In this document: positions 52,783 through 61,805 of the stretch, one piece after another
Numbering within the stretch: the first letter of the stretch is position 1
Layout: the number at the start of each line of letters is the position of its first letter
Source of the DNA: Rhodoluna limnophila
GTDB taxonomy: Bacteria > Actinomycetota > Actinomycetes > Actinomycetales > Microbacteriaceae
Direction: 5' to 3'
DNA length: 64,000 bases
Assembly (NCBI GenBank): GCA_945883505.1
Contig: CAMCXL010000008.1
Span: forward strand, 1-64,000
Notes under the pieces: generated by a model
Database searches by the model: none
What the model was told of the DNA's origin: nothing
The model's input: the letters and a program-made list of their open reading frames with translations, nothing else
Position numbers and translations under genes: made by a program

Positions 52783-53748
52783 CTAGGCCAGAGCGCCGAT
52801 CTTTTGAAGCCTGGCGATTGAAGCATCCTCGATTGGAGACTCCGGCCCAATGGCCAAACGCATGAACCGCAAGATAAAACGTGTTAGAGGAACAACTAGC
52901 CAACGCGGCTTAGCCGAAAGACCAAGCAGCTTTCTAAACTCAGGCCGCAAGGAAACTACGGCTGCGTCAAAAAGCAAACCGTAGATTGGCTTAGCGGAAA
53001 TAGGAAGAGGTGGATTCTTTATAAACTCCACTACTTTCTCGGTGTCCGGGGTTGAAACCAAAAGACCGGCCTGAAATAGTTCCGAGATTTCTCGATTCAG
53101 TTCACTTGAGGTCATCGGGCATTTTTCTAGCCCGAGTGGTGCCACCGAAATACTCCATTGCGCGATGTAGTTATCAGCTCCGGTCGCGGCCGAACCTTTT
53201 GGAATTGGCCTAGCCGAATACATCTGGTGTGAAACCAGAAATGACTCCATGAATGCGATGTGCACCCATAGCAATAAGTCCTTATCTGCCGCTTTGTAGG
53301 GAATCGTTTCACCGGTGCCCTTGGTGTATTCACCCTTGACGTGATCGTGCAGTCTGTTTACCCGCGAAGCTTCGTTGGCAACAGCAGTCTTAGAGCCAAA
53401 GGTTGTCACCGTGAGCCACCTGATGGTGCCGGCTAAACGTCCAAGTGCATCTGATTCATACCTGGAGTGATTCTTCACACCGGTCAAAGATCCAGGGTGA
53501 AGGGCCTGCATTAGTAAAGCCCTGATTCCCCCGACTAGTGTTCCGAAGTCAGCGTGAACCACCCAAGGAGCATCGGTTGGAACAAAGTACCCGGCTTCCT
53601 CGCCCTCGGCAACAACTCCAAGCCAGGGTGGGACTCCGTTAGGGTCCCCGGAAAGTAGTTTTCTAAACCGGCGGGATAGGTACTCCTGCAGAAAGTTGTT
53701 TTGCTTGACTGGCACTAAAAAATCTCCTCTTGGAAAATAGTCAAACAC
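52783..53748 (-). CDS. DUF2236 / MpaB-like putative heme oxygenase
   Basis: 321 residues. The conserved pattern of the latex-clearing-protein / MpaB family is visible: GGIRALLMQALHPGSLTGV, NHSRYESDALGRLAGTIRWL, VNRLHDHVKGEYTKG and LLLWVHIAFMESFL. Known relatives are b-type heme oxygenases or lyases acting on polyisoprene or mycophenolic precursors; most bacterial members are uncharacterised. The histidines in HPGS, LHDH and WVHIAF are the likely heme ligands. Two weakly hydrophobic C-terminal stretches are present. It sits between ktrAB and the GntR gene with no evident functional link. Confidence 0.82.
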   Translation of the reverse strand: MFDYFPRGDFLVPVKQNNFLQEYLSRRFRKLLSGDPNGVPPWLGVVAEGEEAGYFVPTDAPWVVHADFGTLVGGIRALLMQALHPGSLTGVKNHSRYESDALGRLAGTIRWLTVTTFGSKTAVANEASRVNRLHDHVKGEYTKGTGETIPYKAADKDLLLWVHIAFMESFLVSHQMYSARPIPKGSAATGADNYIAQWSISVAPLGLEKCPMTSSELNREISELFQAGLLVSTPDTEKVVEFIKNPPLPISAKPIYGLLFDAAVVSLRPEFRKLLGLSAKPRWLVVPLTRFILRFMRLAIGPESPIEDASIARLQKIGALA

Positions 53749-53777
53749 ACAAATTCATGGGGCAGGAACGGAAACTA

Positions 53778-54500
53778 CTATTTCTGGATTAGTTTGCTGG
53801 ACGAAACCTTGGCAAGCGGACGGCCCTGATTGAGCCTGGGCATACCCTCGATAAATCCCAAGTAGGCAGAGTTCAGGTGAGCCCGCATGGCTTCCTCGGC
53901 TCCAGCTGGATCAGCTTTGGCAATTGCTTTTGCTATTAACTTGTGCTGGTTAAGACTTTTCTTCCAATCCCAGTCCTCGCGGAACATTCTAAAAAGATGA
54001 AGGTGGCAGTGAGATTGTTCGAAGGCTTGAATCACGGTTTGATTCTCCGTGGAGAGCAAGATAGCTCGGTGAAATTTGCTGTCGTGACCAATCATCGCGT
54101 GTTGAATTGAATCAGAGGTTGAATCGAAGGCTTTTATTTCCCTCTCCAGTTCTTTGGCTGGATTCTGAAGTCTGTTCGAAGCTGCGGTTCGAGCGGCCCA
54201 TGGCTCAATTAGTAATCGAAGCTCGAATAAATCCCTCACGCCTTGAGCATCAAGAATAGGTGTGGTTGCATAACCCTTATTGGAAGTGGCAACCAGAAGA
54301 TTGTCCCCCTGCAGAAGTCGAAGCGCCTCTCGCACCGGTGTAGCAGATACTCCCAACTCTTTGGAAATTTGATCAATGTTTATTTTGGTCGCCGGCGGAA
54401 TAGAGTGCTCAAGTATTTTCCTGCGAAGCAGTTCATAAACATCTCCGGTCGACGTCCTGCCGTTGACAGTTTGTTCGTTTACAGATACTTTCTTGGCCAT
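53778..54500 (-). CDS. GntR-family regulator (FadR/FCD subfamily)
   Basis: 240 residues from ATG at 54500, with GGGGG 8 bases upstream. The winged helix-turn-helix (about 20-85) has INIDQISKELGVSATPVREA and LRLLQGDNLLVATSNKGYAT. The C-terminal FCD ligand domain is all-helical with metal-binding-type residues (D in the HDSKFHRAIL segment, and H in MRAHLNSAYLG). FCD regulators sense small organic acids. It is divergent from the hydroxyacid oxidase-amidase operon and most likely controls it; a promoter with overlapping repeats lies in the 135-base gap. Confidence 0.9.
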   Translation of the reverse strand: MAKKVSVNEQTVNGRTSTGDVYELLRRKILEHSIPPATKINIDQISKELGVSATPVREALRLLQGDNLLVATSNKGYATTPILDAQGVRDLFELRLLIEPWAARTAASNRLQNPAKELEREIKAFDSTSDSIQHAMIGHDSKFHRAILLSTENQTVIQAFEQSHCHLHLFRMFREDWDWKKSLNQHKLIAKAIAKADPAGAEEAMRAHLNSAYLGFIEGMPRLNQGRPLAKVSSSKLIQK

Positions 54501-54576
54501 CTTCAAAGCCCCCTTTCCTGATCTACCGGTCCGCCTGCAGAAGCGTTCGGCCCAGCTCTCTCGCGAAATCGGACCG

Positions 54577-54605
54577 CTTGCGCAAGACCCTTAATAATGT
54601 ATGAT
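54577..54605 (+). promoter_or_regulatory. Promoter and operator candidates of the hydroxyacid/amide operon
   Basis: TTGCGC (54578-54583) and TATGAT (54600-54605) are 16 bases apart, a good sigma-A promoter about 30 bases before the GTG of the oxidase gene. The -35 box is inside a perfect palindrome CTTGCGCAAG (54577-54586). The -10 box is inside AATGTATGATAA, which recalls the GT-N3-AC half-palindromes of FCD regulators. Binding by the divergent GntR protein at either place would block transcription. Confidence 0.45.
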
Positions 54606-54635
54606 AACGGCTAACTCTATAGATTTGGAGATCGT

Positions 54636-55886
54636 GTGATTCAAAGAAGATTCCCTCGACCAAAGGACTTGGCTCCTTTGATGCGCTTTAAGCGCTTCGA
54701 GCCGAACGCTAAAAAGAGGCGTCTGGACAAAGCCCTCACGATTAATGATCTTCGAGATATCGCAAAACGTCGAACTCCACAAGCACCTTTCGATTACACA
54801 GACGGCGCTGCCGAACAAGAGCTTTCCATCTCAAGGGCTCGCAGAGCTTTCGAAAACATCGAGTTCCACCCGAATATTCTGAGAGATGTCTCAAGGGTGA
54901 ACGCCTCGAGTCAGGTCCTGGGTGGGCCGAGTGCATTTCCGCTCAGTATCGCCCCCACTGGATTCACCAGAATGATGCACACCGAGGGTGAGCTAGCCGG
55001 AGCCCAAGCAGCAGCAGAATTTGGTATCCCCTTCACTCTTTCCACAATGGGCACTGCCTCCATCGAGCAAATCGCCGCAGTTGAGCCCCTGGGAAGGCGC
55101 TGGTTCCAGTTGTATCTCTGGACCAACAGAGAGCAGTCGATGGGGCTTATTCGCAGAGCTCGGGAAAGTGGCTACGACACTTTATTTGTAACCGTGGATG
55201 TCCCGGTTGCTGGAGCGAGGCTTCGCGACAAAAGAAATGGAATGTCCATTCCACCTGCTCTAACAATCAAGACCATCACTAACGCGATTCCAAGACCGGA
55301 ATGGTGGTTCAACTTCATAACCACCCCACCGCTTGAGTTTGCTTCCCTTAACAATTGGGGAGGAACCGTTGGCGAGCTCATCGACAAGATGTTTGACCCA
55401 ACCGTGACCTTCGACGACTTGAAGTGGATTCGAAGCGAATGGCCAGGAAAGCTTGTTATCAAGGGGGTCCAGTCCATTGAGGACGCGGTCGCCCTAACCA
55501 AGTTGGGAGTTGACGGCATTGTGCTTTCCAACCACGGTGGCCGCCAGTTAGACCGCGCGCCTATCCCCTTCCACCTACTTCCGCAGGTCAATAAAGAAGT
55601 TGGCAAGGACGTCGAGCTCATGATTGACACCGGAATCATGTCTGGTGCCGACGTGGTGGCTGCGGTTGCCATGGGGGCCAAATCAACCATGATTGGCCGC
55701 GCCTACCTATACGGCCTGATGGCCGGAGGTCACGCCGGAGTTGTTAGAGCCCTCGAGATTCTGACTGGTGAAATCACGAGAACGATGCAGCTGCTCGGGG
55801 TTTCTGATCTTTCCGAACTTAGTTCTCGTCACGTAACTCAGCTTCATGAACTTGGTCCAATTAGTGCATCGCAAACAGGAAGGTAA
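54636..55886 (+). CDS. FMN-dependent 2-hydroxyacid oxidase/dehydrogenase (LldD family)
   Basis: 416 residues, GTG start with GGAG 6 bases upstream. TIM-barrel flavoprotein: [67 protein letters not shown], the flavin lysine in [12 protein letters not shown], and the catalytic [10 protein letters not shown] with the active-site histidine. The family oxidises L-lactate, glycolate, mandelate or similar acids; members with this extended N-terminus are usually quinone-linked dehydrogenases. First gene of the operon with amidase, acetate transporter and SDR, with a 5-base gap to the amidase. Confidence 0.9.
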   Translation: MIQRRFPRPKDLAPLMRFKRFEPNAKKRRLDKALTINDLRDIAKRRTPQAPFDYTDGAAEQELSISRARRAFENIEFHPNILRDVSRVNASSQVLGGPSAFPLSIAPTGFTRMMHTEGELAGAQAAAEFGIPFTLSTMGTASIEQIAAVEPLGRRWFQLYLWTNREQSMGLIRRARESGYDTLFVTVDVPVAGARLRDKRNGMSIPPALTIKTITNAIPRPEWWFNFITTPPLEFASLNNWGGTVGELIDKMFDPTVTFDDLKWIRSEWPGKLVIKGVQSIEDAVALTKLGVDGIVLSNHGGRQLDRAPIPFHLLPQVNKEVGKDVELMIDTGIMSGADVVAAVAMGAKSTMIGRAYLYGLMAGGHAGVVRALEILTGEITRTMQLLGVSDLSELSSRHVTQLHELGPISASQTGR

Positions 55887-55891
55887 TTCAA

Positions 55892-56893
55892 ATGGAAGAA
55901 ATCAGCTTCAAACCAGAACGTTCTGACTACACCTACACCTTCGGTGGTGCTAAGCCGGTGATGACCATCAAGCCCGGAACCCTAATGAGGCTCTGGTCTG
56001 AAGATGCCTTCAACTTTGCTCTCACAACTGTGGACGATATGCCGAGTCAGAAAATCGACATTCGATACGTGAACCCACAGACCGGACCTTTCTATGTCGA
56101 AGGTGCTGAACCGGGTGACACTTTGGTGCTTCACATCGTTGACCTAACCCCAGCTCGAAGCTTTGGAGTCTCATCAACAATTCCGTTCTTCGGAGGACTT
56201 TCAGCTACCGATAGAACCGCGATGTTGCACGAAGCTCTTCCGGAGGCGACTTGGATCTACCACGTAGACACCGCAAGAAACCAGGTTGGTTTCCAGGCTC
56301 GATTCGGAGACATGGAAATTGCCCTTCCAATCGAGACCATGCTTGGAACAGTTGGGGTTGCTCCCCCGGCTGGTGAAGTTCGCACCAGCTTGGTTCCTGA
56401 GCGCTTTGGTGGAAACATGGACACCCCCGAGATGAAAGTTGGCACCACCGTTTACCTCGGAGTAAACGTTGAGGGCGCACTTTTGTCAATTGGAGATGGG
56501 CACTACCGCCAGGGTGAGGGTGAATCCTGTGGCACCGCAGTCGAAGGTGCGATGGACTCCGTGATCATGGTTGAACTCATCAAGGGCAATGCTCCGCTTT
56601 GGCCAAGGCTGGAAAACGATGACTACTGGATGGTAGTTGGATCCTCGAGGCCCATGGAAGATGCTTGGCGCATCGGTCAAGTTGAGATGGTTCGCTGGCT
56701 AAGCGAACTGCTTGGCATTCACTACATGGACGCCTACCAGCTTGTGACCCAGACATCGCTTTCACCGATTGCGAACGCCGTGGACACCAACTACTCGGTC
56801 GTCACCAAGATTCCAAAGAAACTCATGCCGAAAAGCAGCGCCTATGAAGGCATGCACGAAAGACTCCGCGAACTGGCCAAGTCGGTCAAGTAA
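55892..56893 (+). CDS. Acetamidase/formamidase (FmdA/AmdA family)
   Basis: 333 residues, normal length, GGAAGG ribosome site. Family features: KPVMTIKPGTLMRLWSEDAF, GPFYVEGAEPGDTLVLHI, AGEVRTSLVPERFGGNMDTP, VNVEGALLSIGDGHYRQGEG (metal-site aspartate and histidine) and a terminal PKKLMPKSS. These metallo-amidases release ammonia from small aliphatic amides such as formamide and acetamide. With the hydroxyacid oxidase just upstream, a 2-hydroxyamide (for example lactamide) is a possible natural substrate; inference only. Confidence 0.9.
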   Translation: MEEISFKPERSDYTYTFGGAKPVMTIKPGTLMRLWSEDAFNFALTTVDDMPSQKIDIRYVNPQTGPFYVEGAEPGDTLVLHIVDLTPARSFGVSSTIPFFGGLSATDRTAMLHEALPEATWIYHVDTARNQVGFQARFGDMEIALPIETMLGTVGVAPPAGEVRTSLVPERFGGNMDTPEMKVGTTVYLGVNVEGALLSIGDGHYRQGEGESCGTAVEGAMDSVIMVELIKGNAPLWPRLENDDYWMVVGSSRPMEDAWRIGQVEMVRWLSELLGIHYMDAYQLVTQTSLSPIANAVDTNYSVVTKIPKKLMPKSSAYEGMHERLRELAKSVK

Positions 56894-56954
56894 GCGGTGA
56901 AACAAGAGGAAAGCAAAAGCTTTTCTTCTCTCTTGGACAAGGAGGTCCAAACAA

Positions 56955-57518
56955 ATGGAAAAACAGGCTAACCCCGCAGTACTGGGATTGCTCGGATATG
57001 GAATGACAACTGTTTTGCTGAGTCTTGCAAACAGTGGAATCATCCCGTTTGACGGAATGATCATCGCCATGGCTCTCTTCTTTGGAGGTGCCGCTCAGAC
57101 ACTTGTTGCTTCAATGCTTTTCAAGTTGGGTGACACATTCGGAGTTGTAGCCTTTGGTGGTTATTCATTCCTATGGCTATCATTCGGACTCATCAACCTC
57201 GGTGCATTTATCGAGTGGTGGACCGTCTCTAGTACAGCAATCGGTGCTTACCTAATTATTTGGATGATCTTCACCCTCTTCTTGGTGTTTGCATCCATGG
57301 TTGCACCAAAGGTTCTAACAATCATCCTGATGCTCACAGTGGTACTACTTGGATCACTTGGTATCGGTGCACTTACCGGAAACGCAGCCCTAAGCCTATT
57401 CGGCGGATACGAAGGTATCTTGACCGGTGCTTTGGCTATGTACATGGCATTTGCAGTTCTGCTTAACGAGATGTGGGGCAAGCAAGTCCTTCCTCTTGGT
57501 AAGCCATTCCGCAGCTAA
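56955..57518 (+). CDS. Acetate transporter family protein (SatP / GPR1-FUN34-YaaH)
   Basis: 187 residues, six membrane helices, perfect AAGGAGG ribosome site. It begins with the family signature NPAVLGLLGYGMTTVLLSL (N-P-A-x-L-G-L). A second conserved segment is FFGGAAQTLVASM, and GGYSFLWLSFGLINL follows. SatP proteins move acetate and succinate across the membrane. I considered the amide/urea channel AmiS/UreI because of the amidase next door, but the NPA signature favours SatP. In this operon it probably imports or releases the acid product of amide hydrolysis. Confidence 0.88.
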   Translation: MEKQANPAVLGLLGYGMTTVLLSLANSGIIPFDGMIIAMALFFGGAAQTLVASMLFKLGDTFGVVAFGGYSFLWLSFGLINLGAFIEWWTVSSTAIGAYLIIWMIFTLFLVFASMVAPKVLTIILMLTVVLLGSLGIGALTGNAALSLFGGYEGILTGALAMYMAFAVLLNEMWGKQVLPLGKPFRS

Positions 57519-57540
57519 TAAAAAAGATTAGGAGCAATCA

Positions 57541-58302
57541 ATGGATCTAGGAATCAAAGGCAAAGTAGCAATTGTCACCGGAGGTACTAAAGGTATCGGC
57601 CGTGCGATAGTTGAAGAATTTGCCAAAGAAGGTGCCAACGTTGCCTTCTGCGCTAGAAACGCTGATGAGGTGGCGGAGACCGAAAAGTCTCTGACCGCCA
57701 AGGGCGTCAAGGCTAAGGGAACAGCCCTGGATGTTGGAGACGCCAAGGCACTTCGTGCCTGGGTGGATTCAACAGCCAAGGAATTCGGCGGCATTGACAT
57801 GGCAGTTGCCAACGTGAGTGCTCTGGCAATTCCAGACGAGGACGAGAACTGGGACACTTCCTATCGTGTTGACATGATGGGAACTGTGAACCTGTGCAAG
57901 GCAGTAATTCCTCACCTGGAAAAAAGCAAGATAAAGTCCCTGCTTGCAATCTCGAGCGTTTCCGGTCGCGAGGCAGACTTTGCCTCGGGCCCATACGGAA
58001 CCTTCAAGACTGCAATCATCGGATACATGGCAGGGCTTGCTCTGTCACTTGCTGAGAAGGGGATCCGCTCGAACACGGTTTCCCCGGGAAACACATACTT
58101 CCCTGGTGGAGTGTGGCAGTCAATCGAGGGTGGAAACCCGGACCTATTCAAGTTTGCGATGGGCCTAAACCCAACCGGACGAATGGGAACCGCCGAGGAA
58201 ATCGCTTCTGGAGTAGTTTTTGTCTCCAGTGCAGTTGCCTCAAGAATCAGCGGTACCAACCTTGTGATTGACGGTGCACTAACAAGGGGTATTCAGTTCT
58301 AA
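57541..58302 (+). CDS. Short-chain dehydrogenase/reductase (FabG-like)
   Basis: 253 residues with an AGGAG ribosome site. Nucleotide motif VTGGTKGIGRAIVEEF, VANVSALA in place of the usual NNAG, catalytic serine in LLAISSVSG and Y-x3-K in YGTFKTAII. NGxG-type ending LVIDGALTRGIQF. Substrate unknown; as the fourth gene of the hydroxyacid/amide operon it may process a hydroxyacid or aldehyde. It is 22 bases after the transporter and is followed by a strong terminator. Confidence 0.9.
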   Translation: MDLGIKGKVAIVTGGTKGIGRAIVEEFAKEGANVAFCARNADEVAETEKSLTAKGVKAKGTALDVGDAKALRAWVDSTAKEFGGIDMAVANVSALAIPDEDENWDTSYRVDMMGTVNLCKAVIPHLEKSKIKSLLAISSVSGREADFASGPYGTFKTAIIGYMAGLALSLAEKGIRSNTVSPGNTYFPGGVWQSIEGGNPDLFKFAMGLNPTGRMGTAEEIASGVVFVSSAVASRISGTNLVIDGALTRGIQF

Positions 58303-58316
58303 GGTAAGAATGAGAA

Positions 58317-58352
58317 ATGGCCGGCGGATTATCCGCCGGCCATTATATTTTT
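58317..58352 (+). terminator. Rho-independent terminator after the SDR gene
   Basis: ATGGCCGGCGGA and TCCGCCGGCCAT pair over about 12 bp around TTA, followed by TATATTTTT. It ends the rightward operon just before the convergent symporter gene. Confidence 0.88.
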
Positions 58353-58357
58353 AATCT

Positions 58358-59320
58358 CTATAGAAGGTTCGGAATCTTCTGCTCTGCTGCCACGTTGGCC
58401 CTTCTGAAATAAAGGGTTACTGCGGTTGAAAGAAGCACGATAAACAGCGAGTAAAGAGCTGGGATTAGAAGAATCTGATCCAGACCTGGGTTGTCGATGT
58501 ATACGGCCACGATAACTGCAATCGCCAATGGACCATTTTGAATACCGGTCTCAAGAGAGATGGTTCTAACGTTCATCGGGTGAAGTCGTATTGCCTTGGC
58601 CGCCCAGTAGGCAATAGTCATACCCACCGCTCCCAAACCAATTGCAACCACGTAGGTTGGCCATTCGGTTGTAAGAAGTAGCTGCCAGTTGCGAGGCACC
58701 CAAATTGCAATCAGGAATGGAATAAATAGCAGTCCGAAGACTCCACCGATTAGCTCAAGAACCGATCCAGCGTTGGCACTTAGGCGACGAACCAACATAC
58801 CTAGTCCCACCGGAACAATTAGTCCGAAGATGACTGTCACAAGCTCACCTACTGGAATGTCGAGAGATTCATCAAGTCCAACTAGGCGAGAGTAAAACAC
58901 CAACATCAATGGGGTCATAACGAATGCCCAAAGAGTTGAGTTCACAGTCATAGTCACACTCAAAGCCAGGTTTCCCTTTGAGAAGTATGTGAACAGGTTC
59001 GATGTTGTTCCGGCAGGAACGCTACCCATAATCAGTGCACCGAGTGCGATGAAGGCAACCCCCGGCGGTGGGTCGAACTGGAACAGCACGAAGGTCACGA
59101 GAAGGAATGCGGTCAGCGGCATTATTCCAAACTGCGTAACCCAACCAATTATCAATCCCCAAGGACGACGAAGTGCAAGACCAAAGTCCTTTGGAGTAAG
59201 GCCAGCACCAAGACCAAACATGATGATCAGGATAAATATGCGAAGCAGGGTCTGCTCAAACTCGTTTACTACCGTGGCTTGGTTAGCCACCTCTTCGGCG
59301 AGAATCATTATTGACTTCAT
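58358..59320 (-). CDS. Bile acid:Na+ symporter (BASS) family transporter
   Basis: 320 residues, about nine to ten membrane helices. Family marks: MFGLGAGLTPKDFGLALRRP, MGSVPAGTTSNLFTYFSKGN (the crossover region), LALSVTMTVNSTLW and SLETGIQNGPLAIAV. BASS members import organic anions (bile acids, pyruvate, 2-oxoacids, pantoate) with sodium. In this context an organic or fatty acid is likely. Its start is 2 bases from the stop of the acyl-CoA ligase on the same strand, so they form an uptake-activation pair. Confidence 0.9.
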   Translation of the reverse strand: MKSIMILAEEVANQATVVNEFEQTLLRIFILIIMFGLGAGLTPKDFGLALRRPWGLIIGWVTQFGIMPLTAFLLVTFVLFQFDPPPGVAFIALGALIMGSVPAGTTSNLFTYFSKGNLALSVTMTVNSTLWAFVMTPLMLVFYSRLVGLDESLDIPVGELVTVIFGLIVPVGLGMLVRRLSANAGSVLELIGGVFGLLFIPFLIAIWVPRNWQLLLTTEWPTYVVAIGLGAVGMTIAYWAAKAIRLHPMNVRTISLETGIQNGPLAIAVIVAVYIDNPGLDQILLIPALYSLFIVLLSTAVTLYFRRANVAAEQKIPNLL

Positions 59321-59322
59321 GG

Positions 59323-61059
59323 TTATGCACCCTTCTTGGTTGAGCCAGCCTGGGATCCGGATTTGATTGCACCGGCGCGAAGCTCACGACGAAGAATCTT
59401 TCCGATTGGGCTCTTTGGTAGCTCATCGACAAATGTGATGCCGTGAGGGATTTTGTAAGCCGCTAGGTTCTCGCGGCAGTAAGCGATGATCTGCTCAGCG
59501 GTTGGAGCCGGAACTGATGCAACAACGTAGGCCTGGACCTTCTCGCCGGACTTTTCATCGGGGATTCCAACGACTCCGACCTCAAGAACTCCAGGAACTG
59601 CTGCGATCTGCTCTTCGACTTCGTTCGGATAAACGTTGAATCCGCTCACCAAGATCATGTCCTTCTTGCGGTCCACGATTGTGAAGTAGCCATCGGCGTC
59701 CATTTGTGCGATGTCCCCGGTGTAGAGCCAGCCATCATTTAGAGCCCCCTTGGACTCGTCCGGTCGCTGCCAGTAGCCGAGCATAATCTGAGGTCCACGG
59801 GCAATAATTTCCCCGGCCTGCCCAACTGCAACTTCCTTGCCCTTTTCATCCACACACTTGACCTCAGTGGAAGGAACTGGGATTCCAATGGTTCCGTCTT
59901 TGGCTAGGCCAGTTAGCGGGTTAAAGGTAATTACAGGCGAGGACTCGGTCAAACCGTAACCTTCAACAATTGGTGTCCCGGTTAGCTCGCGCCACCGTTC
60001 TGCAACCGATGCCTGTAGAGCCATTCCACCGGCAGCCGATGCACGAAGGTGCTTCGGAGGTGCGTCCTGGAACCAGCGCTCGTTCAACAGGGCATTGAAC
60101 AGGGTGTTCACTCCGGTAAGCCAAGTGATCTTGTAGTTATCAAAAGCTCTCTGAAGGTTGCCCGGTGGACGGGGGGAAGGTACGAGAATATTTCTCGCCC
60201 CAATGTGGAATAAAGCCACCAAGTTGATGGTGAAGGCAAAGATGTGATACATCGGTAGAGCAGTTAGAACTATCTCTTTACCCGCTCTCATACCGGTTCC
60301 GGCGTGAGAGATCATCTGCAAAGTGTTAGTGACTAAGTTGCCATGCGAAAGCATGGCGCCCTTTGATACGCCGGTTGTTCCACCGGTGTATTGCAAGGCT
60401 GCAACTGAGTCCTTGGTAACACCGTTTAGGTAAGAGGCGGCAGCGGAAGCGTTTGTAACTTTTTTGCCCTGGGCAAGTGCGTCCTGGAACCAGGTGTGTG
60501 GGACTTTGATCTTTGGAAGGCTCCTGCTCCAGTAGCGCTGAACGATACGAATGATTCCGCGAACTACGGGCGGGAAGAATTCGGAAATCTTTACCGTCAC
60601 TACGGTCTTGATCTTGGTCTTCGGGAGAACCTCTGGCAGGCGATCTGCAAACATGTCGCTGACAATAAGTGTCACGGCTCCAGAGTCAGAGAACTGGTGA
60701 ATCATTTCTGGAGCTGTGTAGAGCGGGTTGGTGTTTACCAGAACCAGCCCTGCCTTGAAAACTCCAAAGGCAACAATTGGGTAAGCCAAACAGTTTGGCA
60801 TCTGGACCGCAACGCGGTCGCCTTGCTTTAGCCCTACAACTTCTCTTAGGTAGGCCGCAAAGTTATCCGAGTGAGAATCAATCTGTGCGTAAGTTAGAGA
60901 ACCGTTCATGCCATTTGGCATCACCTGGGTGAAGGCTCTGGTCTTCGAGTACTGCTCGACTGCCGCTTTTATTAGCTCGGGCATATTGGCAAATGGAACT
61001 TGGGCGAGCTCTGGGCTGACCTCACTTGGATAATGTTTCGTCCAGGGATTCGGTGTCAT
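59323..61059 (-). CDS. Long-chain acyl-CoA ligase (AMP-forming)
   Basis: 578 residues from ATG at 61059 (MTPNPWTKHYPSEVSP), with GGAAGG 6 bases upstream. ANL superfamily: ATP loop LQYTGGTTGVSKGAMLSH, GYGLTESSPV, the hinge/core YTGDIAQMD and IVDRKKDMILVSGFNVYP, and the C-terminal catalytic lysine in LPKSPIGKILRREL. Sequence is closest to FadD-type medium/long-chain ligases. It activates a carboxylic acid to its CoA ester; the adjacent BASS transporter may bring in that acid. Divergent from nothing: tRNA-Thr lies upstream. Confidence 0.92.
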   Translation of the reverse strand: MTPNPWTKHYPSEVSPELAQVPFANMPELIKAAVEQYSKTRAFTQVMPNGMNGSLTYAQIDSHSDNFAAYLREVVGLKQGDRVAVQMPNCLAYPIVAFGVFKAGLVLVNTNPLYTAPEMIHQFSDSGAVTLIVSDMFADRLPEVLPKTKIKTVVTVKISEFFPPVVRGIIRIVQRYWSRSLPKIKVPHTWFQDALAQGKKVTNASAAASYLNGVTKDSVAALQYTGGTTGVSKGAMLSHGNLVTNTLQMISHAGTGMRAGKEIVLTALPMYHIFAFTINLVALFHIGARNILVPSPRPPGNLQRAFDNYKITWLTGVNTLFNALLNERWFQDAPPKHLRASAAGGMALQASVAERWRELTGTPIVEGYGLTESSPVITFNPLTGLAKDGTIGIPVPSTEVKCVDEKGKEVAVGQAGEIIARGPQIMLGYWQRPDESKGALNDGWLYTGDIAQMDADGYFTIVDRKKDMILVSGFNVYPNEVEEQIAAVPGVLEVGVVGIPDEKSGEKVQAYVVASVPAPTAEQIIAYCRENLAAYKIPHGITFVDELPKSPIGKILRRELRAGAIKSGSQAGSTKKGA

Positions 61060-61183
61060 CTTCGACCTTCCGCTTGGGTAATCCACCTTCAGCGAACGAG
61101 CCGACGATGGTTGGTTCGAATCATCATAACAACAGCCAGCGTCCAGCGAAGTGGGGGTTTGGCCTAGCTAAGCGCTGAAAGGG

Positions 61184-61256
61184 AGCCACCTAGGAGAATC
61201 GAACTCCTGACCTGCTCTTTACGAGGGAGCTGCTCTACCAACTGAGCTAAGGTGGC
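61184..61256 (-). tRNA. tRNA-Thr (anticodon CGU)
   Basis: Acceptor GCCACCT/AGGTGGC with discriminator T, D arm GCTC/GAGC, anticodon loop CTCGTAA in a stem GCTCC/AGAGC whose last pair (C31-A39) is a mismatch, and T arm CAGGA-GTTCGAT-TCTCCT region with normal geometry. Anticodon CGT reads ACG. No CCA encoded. Confidence 0.92.
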
Positions 61257-61340
61257 CAATTGCGTAATTTTTATAAAGTTTATCGCTGGGCTATGGCGGG
61301 CAGATAGGTAGCCTAGAAGCCAAAGAAAGGAAGTTAGACA

Positions 61341-61712
61341 ATGACCGAGCTAGAGCTGATTCAGCTTTGGAACAAACTGCGCAACCAGGTGATTTTCTCC
61401 CAGCTGGCGCCGACTTTTCTACTAATTGTCACAATCGCACTTCTAAATGATGGCCTAAGCGCTCAGCCGCTGGTTGTGAAGCTTGCAACCCTTGGAATCT
61501 TGCTGGCTTCCGGGATCTTTGGCTACCTCGCTCAGTATTCAGCTGCGACTGAAGCAAGAGCACTATTGAGTGAAATTAGGACCCTAAAGACCAAATCGAA
61601 GCTATCTTCGCAGCTTCTAAGATTTGCAAAATGGCTCGATGTTATTCGGTATGTCACTCCAGCAATTTTTGTTGCAATTTATGTATTCTTGTGTATTGCT
61701 CTTCTGTTTTAG
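61341..61712 (+). CDS. Small membrane protein, 123 residues
   Basis: AAAGGAAG ribosome site. Four hydrophobic segments in two pairs (about 18-38, 46-66, 100-122) with a central charged helix SEIRTLKTKSKLSSQLLRFA. I do not recognise the family; no catalytic motif is visible. It stands alone between tRNA-Thr and a bidirectional terminator. Confidence 0.65.
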   Translation: MTELELIQLWNKLRNQVIFSQLAPTFLLIVTIALLNDGLSAQPLVVKLATLGILLASGIFGYLAQYSAATEARALLSEIRTLKTKSKLSSQLLRFAKWLDVIRYVTPAIFVAIYVFLCIALLF

Positions 61713-61720
61713 ATTGACAG

Positions 61721-61758
61721 AAAAGATAAACCCCGCCCTAGGGCGGGGTTTATCTTTT
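61721..61758. terminator. Perfect bidirectional terminator
   Basis: AAAAGATAAACCCCGCCC and GGGCGGGGTTTATCTTTT are exact inverted repeats around TA, with an A-run on one side and a T-run on the other. It serves both the small membrane protein gene and the permease gene that ends at 61806. Confidence 0.92.
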
Positions 61759-61805
61759 GGACGAGTCGTCAGTTTTCCTCAACTGACCCGCTTCGAATCA
61801 CCAAA

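Noticed and set aside
56955-57518. AmiS/UreI amide or urea channel
   Set aside because: The neighbouring amidase made it attractive, but the NPAVLGL start and FFGGAAQ segment are those of the SatP/GPR1-FUN34-YaaH family.
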